The notes under the pieces were generated by a model. The model did no database searches and was not told where the DNA came from. It saw only the letters and a program-made list of their open reading frames with translations. Source: a virus. From it: a stretch of 64,000 nt of DNA. Shown here piece by piece: positions 19,499 through 27,461 of this stretch. Every line of letters starts with the position of its first letter. The first letter of the stretch is position 1. A program made the position numbers and the translations under genes. The stretch is from IMG/VR virus record IMGVR_UViG_3300023174_003901, positions 1-64,000 of that record; one strand, given 5' to 3'.

Positions 19499-20656
19499 AT
19501 GAACACAAACGACTTGATTGCCAGTGGTAACCTGGCCAGAGAACAACACAATCCTGAACAGGCCATTGCATTTTATGCACAGGCATTTGTACAAGATCCC
19601 AACCATTCAGGCGCATTCAACAACTACGGCAATGTGCTAAGAGAAATGGGACATACACAACGTGCCATTCCTTTTTTGGAAACTGCAAGACTTTTAGATC
19701 CCGCTAGTGTCACAGCAGAATTCAATCTAGCGGTAGCACAGTTGATGTTAGGAAACTATGAACAAGGGTGGCAGTTGTATGAAAGCCGTTGGCGTTATGA
19801 ACACCTAGATGGTACCAAACCCCGACTACCCAGTCCTGAGTGGTCAGGTGAGGACCTGCGTGACAAAACTATCCTGGTCATCGGCGAGCAAGGACTAGGT
19901 GATCAAATTCAATTCTTGAGATTTTGTGGTAATCTTCAAGACATGGGTGCAAAAATTAGACTGCATGTGAGTCCAGGAATCAAACCTTTGCTGATTAATA
20001 CTCCGCCGGCAATTTTAGAAGTAACCTGCAATACAGAAGATGTAATCGGTCCTTTTGATTACTGGGTTGCCATGATGAGCCTACCTAGACTGTTAAACAT
20101 GAAGTTGGAAAATGTACAACACTATTTGCAGTATGTGCAACCTGACCCGGAACGTGTGAAAGTCTGGTCCGAGAGATTAGGTGTTCCAAAAAATCGCATG
20201 AGGATTGGCGTTGCTTGGTCAGGACGTAAAGATTCATGGATCAATCAGCACAAGAGTATGCCAGCACAAACCATGGCCGCACTTGTGCGAAAGTTTCCCG
20301 AACACCAATGGGTTAGTTTACAAGTAGACGCCAGTGAAGAAGATGCGGCAGTGGTCAAGGCAGCAGGAGTAGAGTGCTACCCTGGTACTATCATGGATTT
20401 TGCTGACACAGCCGCACTAATGCATCATCTAGATCTTGTGATCTCTGTAGACACAGCAGCCGCTCACTTGGCAGGTGCCATGGGTCGTCCTGTGTGGATT
20501 CCACTCAATTCATACGGTCCTTGCTGGCGCTGGATGCAGAATCGTGATGATTCACCTTGGTATACTACTGCTAGATTATTCCGTCAAGAAAAGTACGGCG
20601 ACTGGTCTGCGCCAATGGCCAAGATTGAAAAGTTTTTAGGTTGGTTTAAGATTTAA
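19499..20656 (+). CDS. TPR-glycosyltransferase fusion (GT9-like), 385 aa
   Basis: Residues 1-95 are TPR-like helices (NLAREQHNPEQAIAFYAQAF, LREMGHTQRAI, LMLGNYEQGWQLYESRWRY). From about residue 122 a GT-B type glycosyltransferase fold follows, with ILVIGEQGLGDQIQ, RIGVAWSGRKDSW and LVISVDTAAAHLAGAMGRP, the last typical of GT9/heptosyltransferase-like enzymes. The protein would transfer a sugar from a nucleotide donor; the acceptor is unknown. I chose the ATG at 19499 because the TPR begins there and promoter motifs sit just upstream; an ATG at 19448 would add 17 residues. It is the only plus-strand gene in a minus-strand block and is bounded by hairpins, which suggests an independently acquired gene. 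It could glycosylate virion proteins or host surface sugars. Confidence 0.82.
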   Translation: MNTNDLIASGNLAREQHNPEQAIAFYAQAFVQDPNHSGAFNNYGNVLREMGHTQRAIPFLETARLLDPASVTAEFNLAVAQLMLGNYEQGWQLYESRWRYEHLDGTKPRLPSPEWSGEDLRDKTILVIGEQGLGDQIQFLRFCGNLQDMGAKIRLHVSPGIKPLLINTPPAILEVTCNTEDVIGPFDYWVAMMSLPRLLNMKLENVQHYLQYVQPDPERVKVWSERLGVPKNRMRIGVAWSGRKDSWINQHKSMPAQTMAALVRKFPEHQWVSLQVDASEEDAAVVKAAGVECYPGTIMDFADTAALMHHLDLVISVDTAAAHLAGAMGRPVWIPLNSYGPCWRWMQNRDDSPWYTTARLFRQEKYGDWSAPMAKIEKFLGWFKI

Positions 20657-20679
20657 AAAAAAGCACCCCAGGGGGTGCC
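20655..20679 (-). terminator. Intrinsic terminator, mainly for leftward transcripts
   Basis: GCACCCC (20663-20669) pairs with GGGGTGC (20672-20678). On the minus strand the stem is followed by eight T residues, ending transcripts of the endonuclease gene. On the plus strand it lies just after the glycosyltransferase stop codon but has no good T-run. Confidence 0.8.
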
Positions 20680-20712
20680 AAAACTTCCCATCCCGGGGAT
20701 GTTGTTAGATAT

Positions 20713-21327
20713 TTATTTTTTCTTGGCGGCAATAGTTGCTCTAATCTTTGCTTTTTGTTCTTCGCTCATTGGCTTGCCTTTATTGATCGGAACTTTTCCT
20801 TTGTTAGCGGCTCCTATTCTTGCGGCCCTTTCAGGAGTGCATCCTTTTCCAAACATTGGATTATTTTCTCCTGATTTAAGTTTAGACATTAATGCACGGT
20901 ATTCAGGAGTTTGATTTTTAGAATTTAATTTAGGTTTACCTTTTTGTGATTTGCTAAGATTTTGTTTGTGTTGATCAGTCTTAGGTTTATCTTTATGAAA
21001 ATTACTAATCTTTTTCTTACTTTCTTCTGTAGGAACAATATATCCTGCTATGTTTTGATTTAACCAACGGTCATCGTGTAATACTTTACAACGATTTAAA
21101 ACACGAGTTTCCCAAGCACTTGCTTGCTCTTTAGATTCAAACACTCTGCGTATTTCTACATCAAAACTATCTGCTCCGGTTTCTTTTATTAGTTGTTGTA
21201 CCCGAGGGCTACTTGTAAAATAATGTTTCCAAAGGTCTTTGTGAGGATCTAACTTGTTGGCTGATCTAAATCCGTAATAAACTTTACCAGTAGGACGATG
21301 TTTAATTAGATAGGTGTATGGCTTCAT
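20713..21327 (-). CDS. GIY-YIG homing endonuclease with NUMOD3 motifs
   Basis: The N-terminal GIY-YIG nuclease domain is visible as YTYLIKHRPTGKVYYG, with a candidate catalytic glutamate in SAWETRVLNRC. The C-terminal half has NUMOD3-type DNA-binding motifs (EESKKKISNFHKDKP and SGENNPMFGKGCTPERAARI), and a lysine-rich tail. Such enzymes cut DNA of related phages and spread by repair. The start at 21327 (MKPYTY) is chosen over an ATG 36 bases upstream because of the family N-terminus and because a CATAAATA motif ends five bases before it. It lies between gp23 and the glycosyltransferase gene and is enclosed by two terminators, a typical free-standing intergenic insertion. Confidence 0.88.
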   Translation of the reverse strand: MKPYTYLIKHRPTGKVYYGFRSANKLDPHKDLWKHYFTSSPRVQQLIKETGADSFDVEIRRVFESKEQASAWETRVLNRCKVLHDDRWLNQNIAGYIVPTEESKKKISNFHKDKPKTDQHKQNLSKSQKGKPKLNSKNQTPEYRALMSKLKSGENNPMFGKGCTPERAARIGAANKGKVPINKGKPMSEEQKAKIRATIAAKKK

Positions 21328-21332
21328 ATTTT

Positions 21333-21340
21333 TATTTATG
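21333..21340 (-). promoter_or_regulatory. Late promoter motif CATAAATA abutting the start codon
   Basis: Minus-strand CATAAATA is followed by five bases and the ATG at 21327. There is no Shine-Dalgarno sequence between them, which predicts a leaderless mRNA for the endonuclease. Confidence 0.65.
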
Positions 21341-21375
21341 ATAGAGTGCGATTTCACCAACATAACAGAGTCAAT

Positions 21376-21400
21376 AAAAAACGCCCCGAAGGGCGTTTTT
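21376..21400. terminator. Bidirectional terminator downstream of gp23
   Basis: A-run, CGCCC, loop CGAA, GGGCG, T-run: the structure is symmetrical and should work on both strands. It ends leftward transcripts of the capsid gene (stop at 21427) about 25 bases after the stop codon. Confidence 0.93.
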
Positions 21401-21426
21401 GTATATCGTGTAGATAAGAATAGTTC

Positions 21427-22638
21427 TTAACTAAACGATAAATTGCTCACGGCTATCTCGCCAACATAATCGCCAGCATTGCCGAATGAACTGGCAGTGT
21501 TGGTCAATTCAATGAAGCCATAACGTGTCATGAATGACACGACTGGTTCAAAGGTTGTTGGATCCAACACAACACCGCTTGACATCAATGGGATGTATGG
21601 GCAGTAGAATGCTGGAGCGTCTGCTTCGCTTGAACCCTTGTAGCCAACCAACACAGGAGTTGTGTCACTTGCATAAGAGTCAACAAACACACGCATTGCG
21701 CCGTTCAATGTACCAACAAACTTGGTATTTGTAGGTGCTTCGAAAGTACCTTCTGTAGTACGTGCAAAAGCAGAAGTAGTTGCAGATTGCAACACTGTCA
21801 AACTTGCAGAACTCACAACAGCATAGTTACCTGCGCCACGACGTGTACGTTGGGCAATCAAGTTAGCAACACGGTTGATCAAAACAGCCAAAGCGGCGTG
21901 TTCGTCACCAACAAATGTAGCAGTACCTGAAACGGTTGCTTGGTTGTATGTGTACTCAGTTGCGGCCAAACTACGGAGACTCAAAAGAATCTCTTGGTCA
22001 ATTTCAGCAGTAATCTCTTGAGCCAAAGCAGCCATGATTTCGGCTTCTACGTCGATACCATGCATTGCTTGTGCGTCTTGAGCGGCTTCAAAAGTCCAAC
22101 GTGCTTGCAACTTGCGAGTCTTGGCTTCAACAGCCTGCTTCAAGATTTGCACGGAAATTTGACGACCACCAGAACCTTCTAACACAGATGTATTAGCACC
22201 AGTGTAGATGTTCTGAGTTGGGTCAACAGTACCAGCAGTTACGCTAGATGCTGAAGAATATGCTTGAGCGATCAAGAATGGGCTCAATGCTTCTTGACCA
22301 GCGGCAGTGCTTGTGGCGGCTGCTGAGTTGTCAGTCATTGTGTTGGCATAACGCACACGCAAAGTGTGGATCTGACCAACTGGGCCTGTCATTGGCTGAA
22401 CGCCTACCAACTCGTTAGCGATAACTGTTGGCATTACACGACGGATAACTGGCAAAATCACACGGTTCAATGTGGCAATGTTACCAGAGCCTGTTGAGCC
22501 TGCACTTGCGTTTTCCTTCAAGTACTTGCGAGTGTTTTCGAGGATAACACTCATGCTGTTGCGCTTGGAACCGTTCAACCCTTCAAGCAATGCTTCTTTG
22601 GTTTCGCCCCAGCGGCTTTCTAATAATTGTTCTGACAT
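21427..22638 (-). CDS. 23: Major capsid protein (T4 gp23-like), 403 aa
   Basis: Forms the hexameric shell of the head. The phrase VIANELVGVQPMTGPVGQIH is diagnostic of T4-type gp23. T4 gp23 is 521 aa, so this is a compact version, as in marine T4-like phages. The start has a strong AAGGAGAC ribosome site. The N-terminal ~42 residues are charged and helical; the sequence YLKE at 39-42 followed by NASAG fits the gp21 cleavage pattern (L/I)-x-E, so maturation between 42 and 43 is predicted. It directly follows the scaffold gene gp22, in the T4 order, and is followed by a strong terminator. No promoter motif is visible in the 21 bases upstream, so it may be read through from gp22. Confidence 0.96.
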   Translation of the reverse strand: MSEQLLESRWGETKEALLEGLNGSKRNSMSVILENTRKYLKENASAGSTGSGNIATLNRVILPVIRRVMPTVIANELVGVQPMTGPVGQIHTLRVRYANTMTDNSAAATSTAAGQEALSPFLIAQAYSSASSVTAGTVDPTQNIYTGANTSVLEGSGGRQISVQILKQAVEAKTRKLQARWTFEAAQDAQAMHGIDVEAEIMAALAQEITAEIDQEILLSLRSLAATEYTYNQATVSGTATFVGDEHAALAVLINRVANLIAQRTRRGAGNYAVVSSASLTVLQSATTSAFARTTEGTFEAPTNTKFVGTLNGAMRVFVDSYASDTTPVLVGYKGSSEADAPAFYCPYIPLMSSGVVLDPTTFEPVVSFMTRYGFIELTNTASSFGNAGDYVGEIAVSNLSFS

Positions 22639-22659
22639 TTCTGTCTCCTTTTTCTTTGT

Positions 22660-23760
22660 TTAGAGGCCTGCCAGGCGCTTGATAGCAATAACGTTGCTGT
22701 TGTCATCAGCGTTATCTTCTACTTGGCTACGGGCAGTTTTATCACCAGTTACTTCCGACACATTTTCAACAATCACTTTGCGGCTACTTGTTGATTTGCC
22801 TTCGGCCAATACGGCTGGTAGATACTTTTCAAATGCGGCATTCAGACGGGCTGTTTGTACGCTTTCGAGTAAATTACGCATGGTCTCACGCTTCTCTTCG
22901 TTGAGAGGTGCGAGCAAATCGTCCAGAGTGTTTTGACGCACATTGGATTCTTTGATAATACGTATTTCACGTTCTTTGGACTCAACCAGAGTTTTTGCTC
23001 TCTGTGTGAGTTTGATGGCTTCACTCAATTGATGATCTTTGTTGGCAATCATGTTGTGCAGTTTACGAACTTCGGCTTTCTCATTGAGATGAGTAGCACC
23101 AAATTCGGCTGCGTATGCTTCAAAAATACGACGACCAAAATTGTTCTCGCGAGCAACTTGGATGTCTTCATGTAATTGTGTGAGTTCAGCCTTTAGGTGA
23201 CGGCTAACAGCCTGGCTCATCTTCTCGGCACTTTCCTTAACGAAACGTGTTTTGAGACCTTCCAGTTGGCCACGTGCTTCACGGACTAAACGAACCTTGG
23301 TTTCCACCACGTCACGCTTGTCTGTTGCAAATTCTTGAATTTCACGGGCCAATGCATGTACCACAAAGTTTTCTAGTTTACCCAGTCCCTCTGTGTGCAT
23401 TTTACGATCTCGACGCAATTCGCTAATTTCCTCTGCCAATTTTGTGACCATGAAGTTGTTGAACTTAGTTGCATCTTCTTTGATCTTGACTTGGAACTTA
23501 ACGCGGTCTTCTGCCAATGCCTGCTTTTCAGCAGCCACGGCTTGAACTTCTGCGGCAAGACCTTCTGTTACCATTTTGTCTAAGGCTTCCACCATCACTG
23601 ACTTGTCGTGTTCATAGCGTTGCGCAAATTCCTCGCGGAGTTCTGCGCGAACCTGTTCACGTGCTTCAGTAAGTTTGGCATCCCAAGCCTCACTGATAGC
23701 ACTGCGAGTTTCCTCGTTGATCAGTTCACTATCAAGCAATGGTTTAATAGCATCTAGCAT
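22660..23760 (-). CDS. 22: Prohead core scaffolding protein (gp22-like), 366 aa
   Basis: This is the internal scaffold around which gp23 assembles; it is normally digested by gp21. The protein is almost entirely charged and predicted helical/coiled-coil, with long E/K/R-rich runs such as LREEFAQRYEHDKSVMVEAL. It is longer than T4 gp22 (269 aa). Many L-x-E tripeptides could serve as protease sites. The identification rests on composition and on position between the gp21 protease and gp23. An AAGGAG ribosome site precedes the ATG. The C-terminus is less structured and N/D-rich. Confidence 0.88.
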   Translation of the reverse strand: MLDAIKPLLDSELINEETRSAISEAWDAKLTEAREQVRAELREEFAQRYEHDKSVMVEALDKMVTEGLAAEVQAVAAEKQALAEDRVKFQVKIKEDATKFNNFMVTKLAEEISELRRDRKMHTEGLGKLENFVVHALAREIQEFATDKRDVVETKVRLVREARGQLEGLKTRFVKESAEKMSQAVSRHLKAELTQLHEDIQVARENNFGRRIFEAYAAEFGATHLNEKAEVRKLHNMIANKDHQLSEAIKLTQRAKTLVESKEREIRIIKESNVRQNTLDDLLAPLNEEKRETMRNLLESVQTARLNAAFEKYLPAVLAEGKSTSSRKVIVENVSEVTGDKTARSQVEDNADDNSNVIAIKRLAGL

Positions 23761-23770
23761 GCTTTACTCC

Positions 23771-24418
23771 TTATATTTTGAGATCTTTGATCAGTCGAGT
23801 TACCTCGGCCTGCAAATATCTCTGTACCTTGTTGTCCTTGCCTGCGTCTCTTGCCGCTTCCAAAACTCTATGTCCGTACTTCATGTTGAGAAGTCCTTCG
23901 TAGATGGCTTTGGGATAAGCATGTGGGGCGCTGGGTTGAGCAACAACATCGACAGTGACAATTTCAAAGTCACTGACATGTCCGTTGCCGTCGTTCACGT
24001 TACCGGAACCACGGCTCGAAACTCCGAGTTTGACGCCAGAATCCAACATGGTCTTGACCAGTTGTCCCATTGGCGTTGGAATAATTCTCAACTTACCGTA
24101 ACCGCAATGCCCATCCATCCACATTTTGTCAATGGTATGACTAACACGATCCAAGTTGATTTTGAGATCTTCTGGGTGATCGACTTCGCCCATCACGCTG
24201 TAGCCTTCCACAACTTGTTTGTTGATGGTGTCCACAGCCTTGGCAATTTCATTCACGGGGTACACACGTTCGTTGGCGTTCTTTACTCCGCCTTCGATAC
24301 ATATACCCTCCATGTACAAGTTTTTGCCGTTGAAAGGGCCTTTGCCGTCAGGAGCATCCTCGAACAAGACGCGAATCTTGGCCTGATTAAAGTTCAAATG
24401 CTCTTGTAAGTATCTCAT
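23771..24418 (-). CDS. 21: Prohead protease (gp21-like), 215 aa
   Basis: The serine protease matures the prohead by cutting scaffold and capsid proteins at (L/I)-x-E sites. Expected catalytic residues can be seen: the histidine in GEVDHPE (His81) and the serine in GVSSRG (Ser134 or 135). Length is close to T4 gp21 (212 aa). The gene starts 6 bases after the stop of the acidic core gene and lies directly before gp22, the T4 gene order. No SD stands out, so coupling with the upstream gene is likely. Confidence 0.95.
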   Translation of the reverse strand: MRYLQEHLNFNQAKIRVLFEDAPDGKGPFNGKNLYMEGICIEGGVKNANERVYPVNEIAKAVDTINKQVVEGYSVMGEVDHPEDLKINLDRVSHTIDKMWMDGHCGYGKLRIIPTPMGQLVKTMLDSGVKLGVSSRGSGNVNDGNGHVSDFEIVTVDVVAQPSAPHAYPKAIYEGLLNMKYGHRVLEAARDAGKDNKVQRYLQAEVTRLIKDLKI

Positions 24419-24424
24419 GACCGG

Positions 24425-25318
24425 TTAAGCCTTTGGAAAAGGTGTACGTGTGTTTACGCCTGCGGCTTGTGATGTCACTGGCTTTGGTGCTGCCTTGGGA
24501 CTTTGTACGCCTTGAGCAGGTGAGTTGCCCACTCGGCCAATCAAGTCTTTAGTAGTTGGAGCAGGACGACCTTGTGCCGTGTCTCCAGTCATTTTGACTG
24601 GTTGTGCCATTGCGCCACGTGCGCCAGAATTGGCAGCAACAATTGACTTTGTGTCTGTACCTGGTGCTTCTTGCGTAGTTGTTTTTGGGTGTACTTGCTT
24701 GAGACTGATGGCTTCTTCCATTGGCATCATGCCTTCAGTTTCCAACTCATCGTCCTGAACTTCAATGTCTGTCATGTCAGGTGTATCGCCCATGTCAGCA
24801 CCGTTGCCACCGTCCATCATGGCTTCAAATTCTGCCATGAGTTCGTCTAATTTGTCTTCCAAATCAACCACACGGTTCTCAAGTTCGCCGTCGTCGTGTT
24901 CGTCTTCCATGTCCTGTGTCATGTCTTTGCCGGCTTCTTCGGCCTTGTCATCAAACTCAGCATCCATGTCGTCTTCTGCCATGCCTTGCTCTTCTGCTTC
25001 AACATCGTCAATCATGTCTTGGGCTTGGCTTCCACCAAGGTCTTCATTGTAACGACCGTGTTTCTCGTCGTATTCAATATCTTTAGCAACTTTACGACCT
25101 GCACGTTCAGCGTGATCATCACGCTCGGCGTCAGTTTCTTCGCTTACATTGGTGTCAATCTCTGTGGGTTCTTCACCCATGGCATTGTCTTCATCCATGA
25201 GGTCTTCATAGATAGCACGACTTTTTTCCACCACAATTTGGTGAAAAAGTTCTTTTGCTTTGGCTTCTTCGTCATTGATGACGTATTCGATCAGTTGTTC
25301 GAAACGGTTTTTGCTCAT
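24425..25318 (-). CDS. Acidic prohead core protein (gp68 position), 297 aa
   Basis: The first ~40 residues (MSKNRFEQLIEYVINDEEAK, then AKELFHQIVVEKSRAIYEDL) are an amphipathic helical segment like the start of T4-type prohead core proteins. The middle is highly acidic (D/E-rich with repeated AEDDMDAEFDDKAEEAGKD phrases) and the last 100 residues are low-complexity, rich in T, A, P, Q and G. T4 has gp67 and gp68 between gp20 and gp21; this gene takes the gp68 place. It probably helps build the head core. A strong AACAGGAGCC ribosome site fixes the start; a late promoter lies about 60 bases upstream. Confidence 0.75.
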   Translation of the reverse strand: MSKNRFEQLIEYVINDEEAKAKELFHQIVVEKSRAIYEDLMDEDNAMGEEPTEIDTNVSEETDAERDDHAERAGRKVAKDIEYDEKHGRYNEDLGGSQAQDMIDDVEAEEQGMAEDDMDAEFDDKAEEAGKDMTQDMEDEHDDGELENRVVDLEDKLDELMAEFEAMMDGGNGADMGDTPDMTDIEVQDDELETEGMMPMEEAISLKQVHPKTTTQEAPGTDTKSIVAANSGARGAMAQPVKMTGDTAQGRPAPTTKDLIGRVGNSPAQGVQSPKAAPKPVTSQAAGVNTRTPFPKA

Positions 25319-25375
25319 TTATGGCTCCTGTTAGGTATGTTGGGTAGTTCTGCCCTCATGGCAGATCTATACCTA

Positions 25376-25383
25376 TATTTACT
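25376..25383 (-). promoter_or_regulatory. Late promoter motif AGTAAATA
   Basis: Minus-strand AGTAAATA about 60 bases upstream of the acidic core gene. It would begin a transcript through gp21, gp22 and gp23 with an ordinary leader. Confidence 0.6.
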
Positions 25384-25440
25384 TAGAAGGCAAAAACTTA
25401 GCGGTTTATGGTGGATTTTTTGTCAGATTTGACAGTTTTT

Positions 25441-25659
25441 TTACAGTGCAGGCTGTGCTGGCGGTGCATACTGTTTACGGATCAGTTTGAGTTTTTCGGC
25501 ATACTCATAGGTCCGTGTGTCCTGCATTCTGCGCAGTTTGTTCAACTGCTTGAGAGTGAGTTTGGTTTTACGCAATTGTCCCAGGTGAGGCTGTGTGTTG
25601 TCCGCCGCAACATCTTGGTAGCCTGCTGGCGCTCGGTCATAAATTTCATTCAGGATCAT
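25441..25659 (-). CDS. Small protein at the gp67 position, 72 aa
   Basis: The protein is basic and helical, with the core LGQLRKTKLTLKQLNKLRRM and a run ending KLIRKQYAPP. T4 has the small head-core gene 67 between portal gene 20 and gene 68, and this gene lies in the same place. However T4 gp67 is acidic, so equivalence by function is uncertain. I chose the ATG at 25659 because TATAAATA ends four bases before it; an upstream in-frame ATG at 25704 would lie inside the portal gene. A role in head assembly is inferred from position alone. Confidence 0.62.
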   Translation of the reverse strand: MILNEIYDRAPAGYQDVAADNTQPHLGQLRKTKLTLKQLNKLRRMQDTRTYEYAEKLKLIRKQYAPPAQPAL

Positions 25660-25663
25660 ACTG

Positions 25664-25671
25664 TATTTATA
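25664..25671 (-). promoter_or_regulatory. Perfect late promoter TATAAATA abutting a start codon
   Basis: Minus-strand TATAAATA is an exact match to the T4 late consensus. It contains the portal gene's stop codon (TAA) and ends only four bases before the ATG at 25659. AGGA lies 13 bases before the ATG, too far for a standard ribosome site. Confidence 0.78.
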
Positions 25672-27445
25672 ATCCTGCTGGCGATGCTGCCGGTGCTCCT
25701 GCACCAGGAGCAGTGCCGCCTACTGTGCCTGCAGGTACTGCTGGTAGGCCACCTTCTGCACCAGGTGCTTGTAGATTGGCCATTTCTTCACCGGTGGCAA
25801 TATCAGTTTCCATACCTGCTGGAGTGATACCGATAGAACGTAGATCCTGTCCTTGTGTGGTTTGCAGTTCAGGTCGGTCACGTTCTTCGCGCCACATTTT
25901 TTCGTTTTGTTCAATTTCGTCCTTGCTGAGTCCCAAGAAACGTTCCAGCATAAAGCGTTTTGACATGTAAGGCAACGCCTCTAGACTAGTGAAACTGCTG
26001 ATACGTGATGTATCCATCTCTGCCTGGCGATAACTTGCAAAATTTTGCGGTGGATTAAACCTCAGTTGAAACAGGCCAGCGTCGATGTTAAAGCCTCTCC
26101 AGCGCAGGAACATCTTGAATTCATCATCCAGTTTCTGCATGATCAGTGCTTGCAAACGCTCGCAATACTGGTTGAATCTGTACTCTTGAATCAATGCTGT
26201 ACCCACTTTGCCATCTTGCATTGTGCGCTCTGAGTCGTCAGGAGCGGTAGGCAAATAACTCGAAGGCACACGCAAACCACGGGCCATCTTGTTGTTAAAG
26301 TACTTTAAATCGTCAATTTCGCCTAGGTTTTGACCACCGGGTAGTACATCTACACTGGAGCCACGTCCGTCTGCACCTGTAGGAAAGAAGAAGTCTTCGT
26401 TGATACTGAGTGGATTGTAACTTGAATCCATGATGTTGCCGCCGCCACCACCAAATGTGGGGATTCTACGCTGATGCATTTCGTTCTTCACACGTTCCAC
26501 AAACTGCATGGCCAAATGACTTGGCATGTTGCCCACGTCAATTTTGAACACTCTGCGCTCGGGAGCACGTTGCACACGATAGATCAACAACGCATCTTCT
26601 AACAGTTCTTTCTGCTTGAACACTTTGAAAATGTTTTCCAAGATTGATTTACCAAATGGCCAGAATGTGTCCAGGCCTTCGTTCAGACTCATGTGAACCA
26701 CGTGCTTGGCATCAATACAAGTTTCATTCACAGCACGGCTAAATCTACTGGTTCCTGTCATGGCTGTGTTTGGCTGAGTATAGCCACCGCCTTGACTGTA
26801 GCCACCACCTGTGGGTGGGTTGACCATGAAGTCTGTTGTGGTTTTGGCTGCCACAGTCAAATTCTGAAAGTTGGGATTGATGTCACGAATGATGTACTGC
26901 TCAGGACGCTTGCCTTCTGATTCGTTCACAATCACTCGGCTGACCTTGCTCATGTCCACCCAGTACATTTCAAATGTTTCTGGATCACGCACAAACACTT
27001 GATCTCCGTACTTGATGGTGTTGCGGAACAGTTTAAAGATTCGTTGATCTAGTTTGTTGAGTTTGGTCCACTGTTGCATTTGCTTGCGGATGATTTCAAT
27101 TTCGTGATCAGTGGGCTCATCAGAGTATTTGATTTCAAATGGTGTGTTGTTGTCTTCGTTGAGTTGAGTTGAGAACTCAGCAATAATGTCTAAGCAGGCG
27201 TTGACTTCGGAGTCAGCATCCATGTTCTCATACTGATTGTAGCGTTCAATTCTGTTGGGATGCCCACTATACACTTCTGGCAAGCGTGATGCATAGTTAC
27301 GGAATGCAAAATCAGTTTGAGCCAAATTAGTTCCGCGACCGTCATTTTTAGGATATCCAGGCAAGCCTGAATCTCTGCCGCCCGAAATAGGGCTCATCTG
27401 ACCTGAGAGATCAGCAACTTTAAAATATTTTTTCCATCCAGCCAT
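25667..27445 (-). CDS. 20: Portal protein (T4 gp20-like), 592 aa
   Basis: Forms the dodecameric portal vertex through which DNA enters and leaves. Typical gp20 features are present: YNQYENMDADSEVNACLDII near residue 70, the FEIKYSDE segment, the KYGDQVFV strand, RRIPTFGGGGGNIMDSSYNP, and MARGLRVPSSYLPT. It is slightly longer than T4 gp20 (524 aa), with Q/G-rich linker near residue 215 and a low-complexity A/P/G-rich C-terminus. It starts at an ATG seven bases after a GATAAATA late motif, without a ribosome site between them, and lies directly downstream of the tape-measure-like gene. Confidence 0.95.
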   Translation of the reverse strand: MAGWKKYFKVADLSGQMSPISGGRDSGLPGYPKNDGRGTNLAQTDFAFRNYASRLPEVYSGHPNRIERYNQYENMDADSEVNACLDIIAEFSTQLNEDNNTPFEIKYSDEPTDHEIEIIRKQMQQWTKLNKLDQRIFKLFRNTIKYGDQVFVRDPETFEMYWVDMSKVSRVIVNESEGKRPEQYIIRDINPNFQNLTVAAKTTTDFMVNPPTGGGYSQGGGYTQPNTAMTGTSRFSRAVNETCIDAKHVVHMSLNEGLDTFWPFGKSILENIFKVFKQKELLEDALLIYRVQRAPERRVFKIDVGNMPSHLAMQFVERVKNEMHQRRIPTFGGGGGNIMDSSYNPLSINEDFFFPTGADGRGSSVDVLPGGQNLGEIDDLKYFNNKMARGLRVPSSYLPTAPDDSERTMQDGKVGTALIQEYRFNQYCERLQALIMQKLDDEFKMFLRWRGFNIDAGLFQLRFNPPQNFASYRQAEMDTSRISSFTSLEALPYMSKRFMLERFLGLSKDEIEQNEKMWREERDRPELQTTQGQDLRSIGITPAGMETDIATGEEMANLQAPGAEGGLPAVPAGTVGGTAPGAGAPAASPAGL

Positions 27446-27452
27446 AGTGTAT

Positions 27453-27460
27453 TATTTATC
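27453..27460 (-). promoter_or_regulatory. Late promoter motif GATAAATA before the portal gene
   Basis: Minus-strand GATAAATA is followed by seven bases and the ATG at 27445. The motif lies just past the stop of the tape-measure-like gene. A T4-type start point would fall at or next to the ATG. Confidence 0.7.
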
Positions 27461-27461
27461 G

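Noticed and set aside
20709-20716. Late promoter-like AATAAATA on the minus strand
   Set aside because: It overlaps the AAA-rich end and stop of the endonuclease gene and no leftward gene follows it.
24765-25052. Serine-rich plus-strand ORF opposite the acidic core protein
   Set aside because: It is the mirror of an acidic low-complexity stretch (GAC/GAA codons read as TC-rich codons) and has no start context.
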